Notes under the pieces: model-generated
What the model was told of the DNA's origin: nothing
Database searches by the model: none
What the model saw: only the letters and a program-made list of their open reading frames with translations
DNA from: Bacteroidales bacterium UBA5072
GTDB taxonomy: Bacteria > Bacteroidota > Bacteroidia > Bacteroidales > UBA10428
DNA: 64,000 bases
Reading direction: 5' to 3'
NCBI GenBank assembly: GCA_002415855.1
Contig: DIAS01000162.1
Coordinates: forward strand, 5,315-69,314
Part shown: positions 17,497 to 26,572 of the stretch, piece after piece
Layout: every line of letters begins with the position of its first letter
How positions within the stretch are numbered: the stretch's first letter is position 1
Position numbers and translations under genes: made by a program

Positions 17497-18138
17497 ATGC
17501 TGGGCTTTTTACTGGACAACAGGAAACCGATCAACGTGCTGTGCCTTGGGGCACACTGCGATGATATTGAGATTGGTGCCGGCGGCACGCTGTTGAAATT
17601 ATTTGACAACTACCAGGTTAACGCAGTAAAATGGGTGGTATTTGCTTCCACGGAGGTTCGTAAACGCGAAGCTACCGCAAGTGCCGAGAGGTTTCTGGGT
17701 AAAGCCGGAAAATCTGAAATTGTCATCAATTCTTACCGGGATGGTTTTCTGCCCTTTCTTGCCGCAGAAGTAAAGGACTTTTTCGAGTCGGTAAAAAAGG
17801 AATTCCAGCCCGATCTTATTTTCACGCATTACCGTGATGACAGGCACCAGGACCACCGGCTGGTCAGTGACCTGACCTGGAACACCTGGCGGAATCACCT
17901 GATCCTCGAATATGAAATACCTAAATATGACGGTGACCTGGGAATACCCAATTTCTATGTTCCGTTAGAAGAGCAGTATATTAACAGGAGAAACACCATC
18001 ATCATCGAATCTTTTGAATCGCAGCGGGAAAAGCACTGGTTTGACGATGCCACGTTCAAGGCACTCCCGCGTTTGAGAGGCATGGAATCGACCACGATGT
18101 TTGCCGAGGCATTTTATGCCCGGAAGATTATCTTTTAG
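17497..18138 (+). CDS. PIG-L/LmbE family deacetylase
   Basis: A 213-residue protein of the PIG-L fold. AHCDD at residues 18-22 is a variant of the zinc-binding AHPDD motif, and HQDHRLV near residue 110 gives the other zinc ligands. Family members remove N-acetyl or other acyl groups from amino sugars, so this protein could expose an amine on the sugar built by the operon, or on an intermediate. It is the last gene of the five-gene operon, 16 bp after the cytidylyltransferase gene, and is followed by a strong terminator. The Pro-to-Cys change in the first motif is unusual but leaves the predicted metal ligands intact. Confidence 0.85.
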   Translation: MLGFLLDNRKPINVLCLGAHCDDIEIGAGGTLLKLFDNYQVNAVKWVVFASTEVRKREATASAERFLGKAGKSEIVINSYRDGFLPFLAAEVKDFFESVKKEFQPDLIFTHYRDDRHQDHRLVSDLTWNTWRNHLILEYEIPKYDGDLGIPNFYVPLEEQYINRRNTIIIESFESQREKHWFDDATFKALPRLRGMESTTMFAEAFYARKIIF

Positions 18139-18160
18139 TTCCTACCATACAAAATAACAA

Positions 18161-18191
18161 AAAACCGGATCTGTATAAGATCCGGTTTTTT
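18161..18191. terminator. Bidirectional rho-independent terminator
   Basis: AAAACCGGATC / GATCCGGTTTT, 11-bp perfect arms with a 7-nt loop, has a T run on the plus side and an A run on the other. It separates the convergent PIG-L and methyltransferase genes and should serve both. Confidence 0.9.
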
Positions 18192-18208
18192 GCTGATAAG
18201 CATTATTT

Positions 18209-18973
18209 CTAAAAGGGTTTCTTAAAATATACGGCAGATTGTGTATCAACTTCGGTCCCCTGCTCATAGCAGTCTACCACAAAACCGGCATCGGTAAACA
18301 TCTTTAAAAAGTAATTCTTTTCAAACCTAACAATTTGTCTGGGATAGGTGCATTTCATTACATAGCCTTCTGGATTCTCGGTCATATCCGGAACATTTTC
18401 CTCGATGAAATCTGTCAGGAACAAGGTTCCTCCCGGTTTGAGCAAACGGAAATATTCCCTGGCAAAAATCCGGATCTCCCAGTCAACGCTGTTCGGAAGC
18501 ACGGATTGGAGATACAGGATGTCGAACGTGCCGGCTTCGAAATCGAGCCTGAAATTATCGTCCAGCCTGAGCGATCCGTTCGGATTGAATAAGATGTGCC
18601 ACAGATCGATGTAATGAAATTCGCAGAAATCATGTTTGCTGGCAATATACTTGTTGCACCAGTTTACATTTAAGATATTGGCATCCACGCCGACATATCT
18701 TTTTATCCTGCCTACTTTTTCAATCAGTCCGATCACCGACCGTCCCGATGAACAGCCAATTTCGAGCAGCACGGTATCCTTGTTCACTTTAAGCCGGTTG
18801 GCAAACTTGTCGCCTTCACGCAACGATGAATCGAGATAGAACTGGTCATCCAAAAACTTATCCCCCATGAGCCGCATCCCAAGGGGAGGCAAAATAATGC
18901 CTTTGTACTTGCGGTAGTCTAGTTTTAGTGTCCGTTTGATCTTTCCAATAATTCTTCTGAACAGGTCTTTCAT
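18209..18973 (-). CDS. Class I SAM-dependent methyltransferase (paralogue 1)
   Basis: A 254-residue protein with a central Rossmann methyltransferase domain. Motif I is LLEIGCSSGRS near residue 70, followed by an acidic residue in YVGVDAN, and a later LLKPGGTLFLTDF is the typical post-motif III strand. It is closely related over its full length to the gene at 27993-28754: both share a basic N-terminal helix, YKG.(I/L)LPP, NPNG, (V/D)PDM.ENPE.Y and TYPRQIVR.EKN.F. Both lie on the minus strand among plus-strand surface-glycan genes. Methylation of a glycan or lipid-linked sugar is the likely role, but the substrate is unknown. Confidence 0.82.
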   Translation of the reverse strand: MKDLFRRIIGKIKRTLKLDYRKYKGIILPPLGMRLMGDKFLDDQFYLDSSLREGDKFANRLKVNKDTVLLEIGCSSGRSVIGLIEKVGRIKRYVGVDANILNVNWCNKYIASKHDFCEFHYIDLWHILFNPNGSLRLDDNFRLDFEAGTFDILYLQSVLPNSVDWEIRIFAREYFRLLKPGGTLFLTDFIEENVPDMTENPEGYVMKCTYPRQIVRFEKNYFLKMFTDAGFVVDCYEQGTEVDTQSAVYFKKPF

Positions 18974-18993
18974 TGCATTATTCGTTTAGGCAT

Positions 18994-19001
18994 CAAATAT
19001 A
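18994..19001 (-). promoter_or_regulatory. Putative -7 box for methyltransferase paralogue 1
   Basis: CAAATATA reads TATATTTG on the minus strand, an exact TAnnTTTG, ending 20 nt before the start codon at 18973. The second paralogue has the same element at a similar distance. Confidence 0.45.
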
Positions 19002-19060
19002 AATACTTTTTTAATCGGTGATTTGCCGGACATGGAGTTTATCAACTGTTTTACCGTTGA

Positions 19061-19089
19061 TTACGGGGTGTTGGTCAAATCACCCGTAA
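19061..19089 (-). terminator. Possible terminator hairpin after the T9SS family member 1 gene
   Basis: TTACGGGGTG / CACCCGTAA arms, with one bulged base, enclose the loop TTGGTCAAAT. There is no clear T run, so termination is uncertain. The loop equals a 10-mer repeated in the regulatory region at 49238-49268. Confidence 0.3.
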
Positions 19090-19104
19090 AAATGACGGTA
19101 AATG

Positions 19105-21381
19105 CTATTGTTTGATAACCTTGCAGGAGATTTCCTTTCCATCAGCATCAATAGCCTTCAGAATATACAGTCCGGCAGGAACGTCCTCCATCTCCAATGC
19201 AGATTTGCTGGACACCAGTATTTTATGAATGACTGCAGCACCACTGCCGTTCAGAATCTTTAAGTCGACTGGTAAGGTAATGTCCCTGGTGATATCCAGG
19301 TAAAGAACATGATCAAAGGGACTGGGATAAACCAGCAATGACCCGACCGGTCGCTCGATACCGGGACCTGATGATGTCAGTACTTTATAATACGTTTTAA
19401 ATACATCCGAGGCAAAATTACCCGGGCTCACTGCATTGGCAACTACCTTGACCGTCACATCGCCGGTGGCAACAGGATCAATTTTAATATTCAAACCGCC
19501 AGTATGTGTTACCGTAGCATTGGTGACCTCGATATCATCTGCTGCAAAGCCGGTAACTGACTGATGAAAATCAATCGCAGCCGTGAAACCGGCATTTACG
19601 GTATCCGTTGCGGCAGTTGTCAAAACGGGCCTTTGGTCGACAGACAGAAGGAAAACACTGCTGGCAAAAGAAGAAGGCGTGTATTTAACCCGGAAATACA
19701 AATCAGTGCCCGGTACAAGTCCGAGTGTGCTGCCTGATCCGACATTCGGAGCGGACATGTCAGCTGAAGCAGAATATTCTACCGTTACCGGAATACTCTC
19801 GGCAGTGTGTTCAATGGAATAGTTCACGGTATAAGCCGGGGTTGCAGGACGAACAGGAATAACCAGTGTCTGAACAGCCGAAACAAATTGCGACGAAGTT
19901 GCCTTTTTCCTGAAATACAAGGTTGATCCCGGAGTAAGGGGAATGGTGCTTCCGGTTCCGGAAACAGCCGAGGTCATGCCTGCATTATTGGCATATTCAC
20001 AATCCGTTGGAACGGCCGTTGCTGTGGATTCAGTCTGGTAATTTATTGTGAAAGCTGGCGTAGAGGGTCTGGCCGGGACCGTAAGATGTTGTGTAAGGGA
20101 GGCAAAAGAGCTTGCGGTTTCCTTTACCCAGAAGTAAAGATCCTGTCCGGGCGTTAAGGTGACCGGGGCACCTGTTCCGTTGACCGGAGAGGTGTAGGAG
20201 GGTGAGGTGGAGTAAGCAACCGTGGTACTTACGTTTTCATTGGTTCTTTCATTGACATAATTAATGGTATAGGCTGGCGTGACTGCTGTTCTTGCGGGAA
20301 CAACAAGATGTTGTATGTTGGATGCAAGATAGCAATCACCACTGGCTTTGGTACGGAAATAGACATCTGTTCCGGGAGTCAGATACAAATAACTACCGGT
20401 TCCGCTGACAGCGCCCGACATGTTGGAACTGTAAGAATATTCATCCGTGGCGGGAACGGCTTTATCTGTCCTCTCGTAGGAATAATTGATACCATAGGTG
20501 GGTGTCGGCAGTTGGGTGGGGGTACAGCCGACTCCGACGGTTACGGCCAAACTCCTTGCTGTGCTTGCACCACATCCGTTGTTTGCTGTAACGTAAATCG
20601 TTCCGCTGTTACTGCCAACTGTCGTTGTTATTGATGAGGTAGTTGAGGTTCCGGTCCAGCCTGAAGGCAGGGTCCAGGTATACGATGTGGCTCCCGAAAC
20701 AGCTGATATGCTGTATGTTTCTGACGCCCCTTGGGTGGGATTGGCATTTCCGGAGATGGCCCCGGGTTGTGCAGGAGTACTGCAGCCGCCGAGATAGTTG
20801 CTCCAGCCTGAGAAGTTATGACCTGAGGCAACTGCTACAACCACAACGCGAAGCACCAGGGGAAAGTACAAGGCCTGATTTGCCCATTCCTCCGGATTAT
20901 CGGTACAAAAGGGTCCATTTCCCATGTTGTGCCCGTTTACCCACAAGGGAATCCCGTACCGCCATAATTTTGACAGGTCGGTCCAGTCGATCCCTCCATT
21001 CCAGGCTGGCAGGACAGGACTACTGAACTGGGCTGATGAACCGGGCCCTGCAAGAACGCTGCTTCTGTATCCGCAACTTTCCTGCCATGTGGTACCGTCG
21101 GTACTACGGTCCGCCCATATGCAGAAATTCAATTGAAAAGGGGCACTGGAAGGCTGGTTAATGATCTCAAAATAATAATAAAACAGCCCGTTCTGATAGT
21201 CGTATGGATAGGTCCAGTTCATGGTAGGTGCATTTCCATGATCGTACCAGTAGCTGTAACCGCCACAGACGTCATCATCCGCATGCCAGGTATACGTTTT
21301 GTCGTGTAACAGGAATTCCTGTGACAAGATTGCCGGCATACCCGACAGGCAGATCAAAATGATGAACAGTATTTTTTTCAT
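19105..21381 (-). CDS. T9SS-secreted surface protein, undescribed repeat family, member 1
   Basis: A 758-residue protein starting at the ATG at 21381, chosen because it begins a clean signal peptide (MKKILFIILICLSG...); a longer frame reaches 21492 but only adds a non-signal leader. Residues ~20-200 are the family's N-terminal domain (NWTYPYDYQNG, YFPLVLRVVVVAVASG, FSGWSNYL). Residues ~205-288 resemble a PKD-like domain (GTIYVTANNGCG). Four ~73-residue modules follow (TPxYxINY...PGxDLYFRxK...VPxRP), then an Ig-like domain and a T9SS tail (LLVYPSPF...PAGLYILKA). It is likely an exported, surface-attached or matrix protein. It is the most divergent of six paralogues and the only one outside the 28.9-43.0 kb cluster. 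Function unknown; no catalytic motif seen. Confidence 0.85.
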   Translation of the reverse strand: MKKILFIILICLSGMPAILSQEFLLHDKTYTWHADDDVCGGYSYWYDHGNAPTMNWTYPYDYQNGLFYYYFEIINQPSSAPFQLNFCIWADRSTDGTTWQESCGYRSSVLAGPGSSAQFSSPVLPAWNGGIDWTDLSKLWRYGIPLWVNGHNMGNGPFCTDNPEEWANQALYFPLVLRVVVVAVASGHNFSGWSNYLGGCSTPAQPGAISGNANPTQGASETYSISAVSGATSYTWTLPSGWTGTSTTSSITTTVGSNSGTIYVTANNGCGASTARSLAVTVGVGCTPTQLPTPTYGINYSYERTDKAVPATDEYSYSSNMSGAVSGTGSYLYLTPGTDVYFRTKASGDCYLASNIQHLVVPARTAVTPAYTINYVNERTNENVSTTVAYSTSPSYTSPVNGTGAPVTLTPGQDLYFWVKETASSFASLTQHLTVPARPSTPAFTINYQTESTATAVPTDCEYANNAGMTSAVSGTGSTIPLTPGSTLYFRKKATSSQFVSAVQTLVIPVRPATPAYTVNYSIEHTAESIPVTVEYSASADMSAPNVGSGSTLGLVPGTDLYFRVKYTPSSFASSVFLLSVDQRPVLTTAATDTVNAGFTAAIDFHQSVTGFAADDIEVTNATVTHTGGLNIKIDPVATGDVTVKVVANAVSPGNFASDVFKTYYKVLTSSGPGIERPVGSLLVYPSPFDHVLYLDITRDITLPVDLKILNGSGAAVIHKILVSSKSALEMEDVPAGLYILKAIDADGKEISCKVIKQ

Positions 21382-21539
21382 GGCCGGAGGAGTTTTGGGT
21401 GGAATAATTGTATCAAAATAACGACTTTTTAGGATAAAGAAAAAAAAACCTGTAGCATAAATACCCTGATTTTGACCCTGAATCCGGTACATTTGTCAAA
21501 ATTGTGGGATATTCCTGAAGCAGGCGTTTTTTAAAAAAG

Positions 21540-21547
21540 TAGATTTG
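21540..21547 (+). promoter_or_regulatory. Putative -7 box for the GT4 gene
   Basis: TAGATTTG is an exact TAnnTTTG, 28 nt before the ATG at 21576. No -33 TTG at standard spacing. A second exact match, TACATTTG, occurs at 21488-21495. Confidence 0.4.
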
Positions 21548-21575
21548 CTGAATATTCCAAAAGCATATCTGAATT

Positions 21576-22739
21576 ATGAACCTGTTGTTCCTTAGCGAAG
21601 TGACTCCTTTTCCACCCAACGGAGGTGAAAAGCTCAGGAGTTACGGACTGTTGAAATTAATGTCGGAATCGGACCTTACAGTACACGCCATTACCGGTAA
21701 TTCGCCGGTAGAAAGTTCTGATATCAGTGCCTTCAGGAACATCCGGTTCTACAAGCATGAATTCTGTTATGACCATGAATACTACAAGGCTCCCAGCAGG
21801 TTTCAATGGTATATGCGTCTGTTCAGGCAGGATGAAAAACTTGTATCCCTTATCAATAACATCCTGGGACAGAACAACATTGATGTGGCCTTTATTGACT
21901 ATAATTTCTATGGTCAATATATCAGCCTGTTCCGGAAAAGGAAGATACCAGTAATTTATGGTACCCATAATGCTCAGGCTGAATTGTTAAATCAGACTCC
22001 CGTGAAGACCCTGAGGGCAAGAAGATCCAAATTAATACAATATTTAACCAACAAACTGCACGAGACCTGGTATTTCAGGAAAGCCAATGCATTACTTGTT
22101 GTTTCGGAAAACGATAAAAGATACCACCAGGCTTTTGTAAGGAAGGAGAAAATATTTGTAATTCCCAATTTTTTAATTGAATCAGCATACGCTGAGACCT
22201 CCGCCAAAAAGGAGAATTATATCCTGATGACCGCCAACTTTTCCGCTTTTCAGAATTCGTGCGGGCTTGAATGGTTCATCCGCGAGATCTGGGACAAGGA
22301 ATTGTGGGACCGTACGGAACTCCTGGTAGTGGGCACACATTCCACGGAAGCATTCAACAATATTAAAGGAAGATACAATACTACCCATATCAAAGCAGTC
22401 GGACAGGTTGTAGATCTGAAGTATTATATTTCCAGGGCGCTTGTTTCCATTGTCCCGTTGCTGCACGGAAGTGGATCAAGGCTCAAATGCCTCGAATCCA
22501 TGGCTTTAAAAACGCAGTTGATCAGTACATCAAAAGGCGCTGAAGGGATTGACCACAATGATTCGATCATTATTGCTGATACACCGGAAGAATTTAAATC
22601 TGCAATCCTGAAAGCGCTCAACAGGGAAGTAGATCTTACCGCAAAAGCCTATCAGGCTTTTATCGGAAAATATTCGCTTCCACCGAACAAGAGAATATTT
22701 TCCGATATTATACATCGGCTGACTGGTGGAGGCAAATAA
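21576..22739 (+). CDS. Glycosyltransferase family 4 (GT-B fold)
   Basis: A 387-residue protein with two Rossmann-like halves. The N-terminus FLSEVTPFPPNGGEKLRSYG is the glycine-rich acceptor-side loop of many GT4 enzymes. The C-terminal half has HGSGSRLKCLESMAL, which contains the nucleotide-sugar binding Glu, and STSKGAEGI. It should transfer a sugar from a nucleotide donor to a lipid-linked oligosaccharide on the cytoplasmic face of the inner membrane. It is divergent from T9SS family member 1 and 249 bp upstream of the LamG/Ig secreted protein gene. Donor and acceptor are unknown. Confidence 0.87.
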   Translation: MNLLFLSEVTPFPPNGGEKLRSYGLLKLMSESDLTVHAITGNSPVESSDISAFRNIRFYKHEFCYDHEYYKAPSRFQWYMRLFRQDEKLVSLINNILGQNNIDVAFIDYNFYGQYISLFRKRKIPVIYGTHNAQAELLNQTPVKTLRARRSKLIQYLTNKLHETWYFRKANALLVVSENDKRYHQAFVRKEKIFVIPNFLIESAYAETSAKKENYILMTANFSAFQNSCGLEWFIREIWDKELWDRTELLVVGTHSTEAFNNIKGRYNTTHIKAVGQVVDLKYYISRALVSIVPLLHGSGSRLKCLESMALKTQLISTSKGAEGIDHNDSIIIADTPEEFKSAILKALNREVDLTAKAYQAFIGKYSLPPNKRIFSDIIHRLTGGGK

Positions 22740-22988
22740 AGAATGCAGCACTGAACTTTATTAACAGCATTAACATGCTGGGGTAATCCGCTGGTAACGT
22801 TCCAGGAGCAATCTGTTGAAGAATACCGAGGTTCTGTCAAACTTCAAAGGCTGTTAATAAAAAATATCGCTGGATATTCCGGGTTTTGCTTTAATTTAGG
22901 CCAGCATTTTGCTGAATTTATGTGAACCTTATAAGAAATTATACGTAGATAAATAGATCAGAAATTAATAAACTTTAATTACGCCATT

Positions 22989-25136
22989 ATGAAGAAAAAA
23001 TTACTCTCTGCTCCTAAAATTGCTTTGATAGCCTTGCTCTTATTATCAGCAAGATTAGCATCCGGTCAGGTGATCTTTACCAGCACGCCTGATTCGATTG
23101 CCGTTTTGAACGAACTCTACACCTATGATGTTGAAGCAGCTTCCTCTCCGAATGCTCCTGTATATTCCCTGGAGGTTGCCCCTGCCGGTATGAGCATCAA
23201 CGCCTCCTCGGGTCTGATAACCTGGACACCCACCAGTCTGACGCTGGGCGGTATGGTTAAGGTTAAAGCGGTTAACAGTGCAGGAACCTATTATCAGACT
23301 TATTATATTTATATCACAAACGCAGTATCCTGTGATGAAGCTATCATTTCATACTGGCCACTGGATGCCAAGACCGCTCAGAAATCGGTAATTGACTATG
23401 CCGGTGGTTATAATGGCTTGTGGGAAGGTGCTCCTGGTCCGGAACCAACACTCACTGATGATGCCATGGTTGACAAGGCCATAGAATTTATTCCCACATC
23501 GAACCTTGACTGGGGGTATAACATCAATGATGAAAACCAGTATGATTTTAAAGGCAACATGCCATTTTCCATATCATTCTGGTTTAAAAACAAGGCAAGC
23601 TCGGTTGTCGGTGTTACAAATAAGGAAGTTATCGTAGGAAGATGGGCTGGTGCTGCCAGTGGAAACGCAGGTTTTAATGTTCAATGGAATCCGGTTACCT
23701 GGCGTTTAGAATTCAGGATGAGGGATACAGGTGGCACAGATACAACACTTGTCAGTTTGCAGGAAATACCTGATAATGACAACGAATGGCATCATGTTGT
23801 AGCTGCATTCTATCCCGATCCGGCAAATGACAGCTATATGCATCTATTTGTCGATGGTGTTCACACTTCGTTGCGGTATGATTTCTGGTTGGATGATTTT
23901 AGCGGTACTGAGGATGCCTACCTTGGTTACAATTACAATTATGAATTCCCCTTCTCAGGCTTGCTCGATGAGGTTGCCATCTGGAACAAGGAGCTCGTTT
24001 CATCGGATGTCAGCTCGTTGCGTTCAAAAGGACTAGCCGGCACACCGCTTTGCCAGGAAGGTGATGTTGCTCCCATTATTACCTCAGTTCCGGTTACGAC
24101 CGGCACAGAAGACATTGATTATTCGTACAAGCTTACCTACCGTGCCATGGCTGGACACACAGTAACCATGTCAGCTCCCACGCTGCCTTCTTGGCTTTCC
24201 TTTAATTCAAGCACCGGAATGCTGACGGGCAAGCCCCTCAATGCCAATAGCGGCAATCACAATGTCACCCTGAGGATCACTGAAGGAAGCATCAACGTTG
24301 ACCAGTCTTTCACCATCAATGTTACCGGTGTTAACGATCCCCCGGTATTTACTACAACTCCGGGTCTCTCCGCTATCACAAAACAACAATATACTTACAT
24401 TATAAGCGCAACCGACGAGGAAGGACAAGCACTTACCATTACCTGTCCTACCAAACCGGCCTGGTTAGCCTTTTCTGCAACCGCCGGGAATGGCGTACTC
24501 ATAGGCACACCACAAAGAACTGATGCTGGAACGGCAAATGTAACGGTGCAGGTGACCGATGGAACCACTGCGGTTCCGCAGAACTTCTCTATTGTAGTAA
24601 CGCTTGACAACAACGTTCCGGTGATCACCTCTACTGCTGTAACTTCAGGTATGACCGATGTACTTTATACCTATACCATTACGGCAACTGACGCTGATGC
24701 CGAAGCACTTACCTATAGTGCACCCACTCTGCCGGCATGGTTGAATTTCAATAGTTCCACGCATGTACTGAGCGGTATTCCGGCACAGGCTAATCTGGGC
24801 ACCCATAACGTTGTTCTCGAGGTAACTGACGGCAAGGATCCGGTTCAGCAATCCTTCACGATCAATGTAGTTGCCAATGGCATTAATGACAAGGTAGGTT
24901 CACTGGCCAAGGTTTATCCCGTGCCTTCTTCAGACTTTGTCATCATGGAATTTGCTGAAAGACTAGGAAAAGCCGATCTGCAAATTCTGAGTACCTCAGG
25001 TGAACTGATGAAACGGATCGACATTTCCAACCTTTCTTCATACCGGTTGGATGTTCGTGACCTGAGACCGACCTATTACATTTACAGGATTGTTACCAGC
25101 AATGGTCAACAAACCGGCTCCATTATTGTACAGTAA
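22989..25136 (+). CDS. Secreted LamG plus Ig-like (He_PIG-type) repeat protein with T9SS tail
   Basis: A 715-residue protein. Residues 1-27 form a signal peptide ending ASGQ. Residues ~30-112 form an Ig/cadherin-like domain of the He_PIG type (ASSGLITWTP). Residues ~118-355 are a LamG/concanavalin-like domain (AIISYWPLD, FSISFWFKN, DNEWHHVVAAF, FSGLLDEVAIWNKEL). Three further He_PIG-type modules follow (PxWLxFNSSTGxLxGxP). The last ~70 residues are a T9SS sorting tail (VYPVPSSDFV...). LamG domains often bind carbohydrates, so binding to polysaccharide in the matrix is plausible. It is not a member of the six-protein family. A strong terminator follows. Confidence 0.87.
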   Translation: MKKKLLSAPKIALIALLLLSARLASGQVIFTSTPDSIAVLNELYTYDVEAASSPNAPVYSLEVAPAGMSINASSGLITWTPTSLTLGGMVKVKAVNSAGTYYQTYYIYITNAVSCDEAIISYWPLDAKTAQKSVIDYAGGYNGLWEGAPGPEPTLTDDAMVDKAIEFIPTSNLDWGYNINDENQYDFKGNMPFSISFWFKNKASSVVGVTNKEVIVGRWAGAASGNAGFNVQWNPVTWRLEFRMRDTGGTDTTLVSLQEIPDNDNEWHHVVAAFYPDPANDSYMHLFVDGVHTSLRYDFWLDDFSGTEDAYLGYNYNYEFPFSGLLDEVAIWNKELVSSDVSSLRSKGLAGTPLCQEGDVAPIITSVPVTTGTEDIDYSYKLTYRAMAGHTVTMSAPTLPSWLSFNSSTGMLTGKPLNANSGNHNVTLRITEGSINVDQSFTINVTGVNDPPVFTTTPGLSAITKQQYTYIISATDEEGQALTITCPTKPAWLAFSATAGNGVLIGTPQRTDAGTANVTVQVTDGTTAVPQNFSIVVTLDNNVPVITSTAVTSGMTDVLYTYTITATDADAEALTYSAPTLPAWLNFNSSTHVLSGIPAQANLGTHNVVLEVTDGKDPVQQSFTINVVANGINDKVGSLAKVYPVPSSDFVIMEFAERLGKADLQILSTSGELMKRIDISNLSSYRLDVRDLRPTYYIYRIVTSNGQQTGSIIVQ

Positions 25137-25152
25137 TTCTATGAACCTAAAC

Positions 25153-25185
25153 AAAAAACCCGCCACAATTAGGCGGGTTTTTTTT
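25153..25185 (+). terminator. Rho-independent terminator
   Basis: CCCGCC / GGCGGG stem extended by A/T pairs, loop ACAATTA, followed by eight T. It lies 17 bp after the stop of the LamG protein gene. Confidence 0.92.
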
Positions 25186-25327
25186 AACAGCCTGATTAGT
25201 CAAATAATGCAAATTGTCCGGACGGCAATAGGGATATTTACATTAGTTTTGTTTCCGGTATAGATCATCAAAAGGAAACTCAGATCTGAAAATAAAAAAT
25301 CAATCCTTTGTATAACTGCTGATTAAT

Positions 25328-26554
25328 ATGTTTAAGAAAGTTGTCATTCTGATAGTAATTTTATCATCAGTATCGCTCTATACACTTATAATTTTTCCTG
25401 ATCGTTTCATCAATGTCTTACGGCTTGCTGTGCCTGTAGCCATGTTTTTTCTGTTTCTTGTGTACAGGGTATATGACAATTCCTACCGGTTCAAACCAAA
25501 ATTCAGAATCGAAGTCGGCCTGATTTTATTCTCGGTTGTTTTAAGCATGTTCGGCGCTTACTACTTCCACAAACAGGATTTTGCTGTTACTGCAGTGGCT
25601 CAAAGGTTCATTTATTTTATCATGTTTTATCCTTTGCTTCATGTCCTTAAGCCGAAACCTGAATTCCTCATTAAACTCATTATCATTCTCGGTATCTTTT
25701 ATGCAGTGTTGTACATCATTCAGATTTTGATATACCCGACTGAACTGGTCTCTGCTAAAATATTCGTAGACAGGGAGACGCTCAGGATAAGTTTACCCGG
25801 TTCAGGATTTCTTATGCTGGCCTATCTCATTGGTTTGTCGCGCCTTATCAAAACAAATAATCTCAAATACCTTCTGCTCTGCCTGCTTTCATTGATTGTT
25901 CTTGCACTCCTGGGTACAAGGCAGGTAATCGCCCCGGCTGCGCTGGTTACAATACTAAGTGTTCTATTCAGCAAAAGAGTTAAATCAAGACCCTTGATCA
26001 TTGTTTTGATCGCAATTGCCACCATACCGGTATATTTTATTTTCCTGGATATCTTCAACGCCATGTTTGAGGTATCAAAGATGCAAGCCACCAACTATCA
26101 AGGAGATATCAGGGTAAAAGCGGCTACCTTCTTCTTGCTGGATTTCTTCCCCAATACAATGTCTTATATCATCGGGAACGGTGTTCCGAGCGCTCTTTCT
26201 CCCTATGGCATAAGAATGAATGCCTATGCTAAGTTTCTCGGGTATTATCAGTCTGATATCGGGATCATTGGAGATTATACGAAGTTTGGGATATTGATCG
26301 TCATTGCCCAGATTTCGATGTATGCCCGTGTAATGTCCAAACGTTTGCCACTGGAACTTGACTTTATCAAAAATAATTTTCTGATCGCATTGCTGACTAT
26401 CTTTTTTGGCAGCTCCTTTGGATATGCCGATTACATTGTTATTATATGTATATCACTTTATCTGATCGACACGGCTTCCTATTTCAATCCTCCCGATACA
26501 GGTGTTCCTGCTGCCGATATGCCAAATGATGAGAAGCCGATTCTGATACAGTAA
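25328..26554 (+). CDS. Wzy-like O-antigen/polysaccharide polymerase (multi-pass membrane protein)
   Basis: A 408-residue protein with about ten hydrophobic segments across its length and a larger periplasmic-type loop around residues 230-310 (SKMQATNYQGDIRVKAAT). This is the layout of Wzy polymerases and O-antigen ligases. The next gene, 18 bp downstream, encodes a Wzx-like flippase, the usual neighbour of Wzy. It would polymerise undecaprenyl-linked repeat units on the periplasmic side. Wzy proteins share little sequence, so the call rests on topology and context; an O-antigen ligase is the main alternative. Confidence 0.7.
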   Translation: MFKKVVILIVILSSVSLYTLIIFPDRFINVLRLAVPVAMFFLFLVYRVYDNSYRFKPKFRIEVGLILFSVVLSMFGAYYFHKQDFAVTAVAQRFIYFIMFYPLLHVLKPKPEFLIKLIIILGIFYAVLYIIQILIYPTELVSAKIFVDRETLRISLPGSGFLMLAYLIGLSRLIKTNNLKYLLLCLLSLIVLALLGTRQVIAPAALVTILSVLFSKRVKSRPLIIVLIAIATIPVYFIFLDIFNAMFEVSKMQATNYQGDIRVKAATFFLLDFFPNTMSYIIGNGVPSALSPYGIRMNAYAKFLGYYQSDIGIIGDYTKFGILIVIAQISMYARVMSKRLPLELDFIKNNFLIALLTIFFGSSFGYADYIVIICISLYLIDTASYFNPPDTGVPAADMPNDEKPILIQ

Positions 26555-26572
26555 TTAATTAGCTTAACCACT

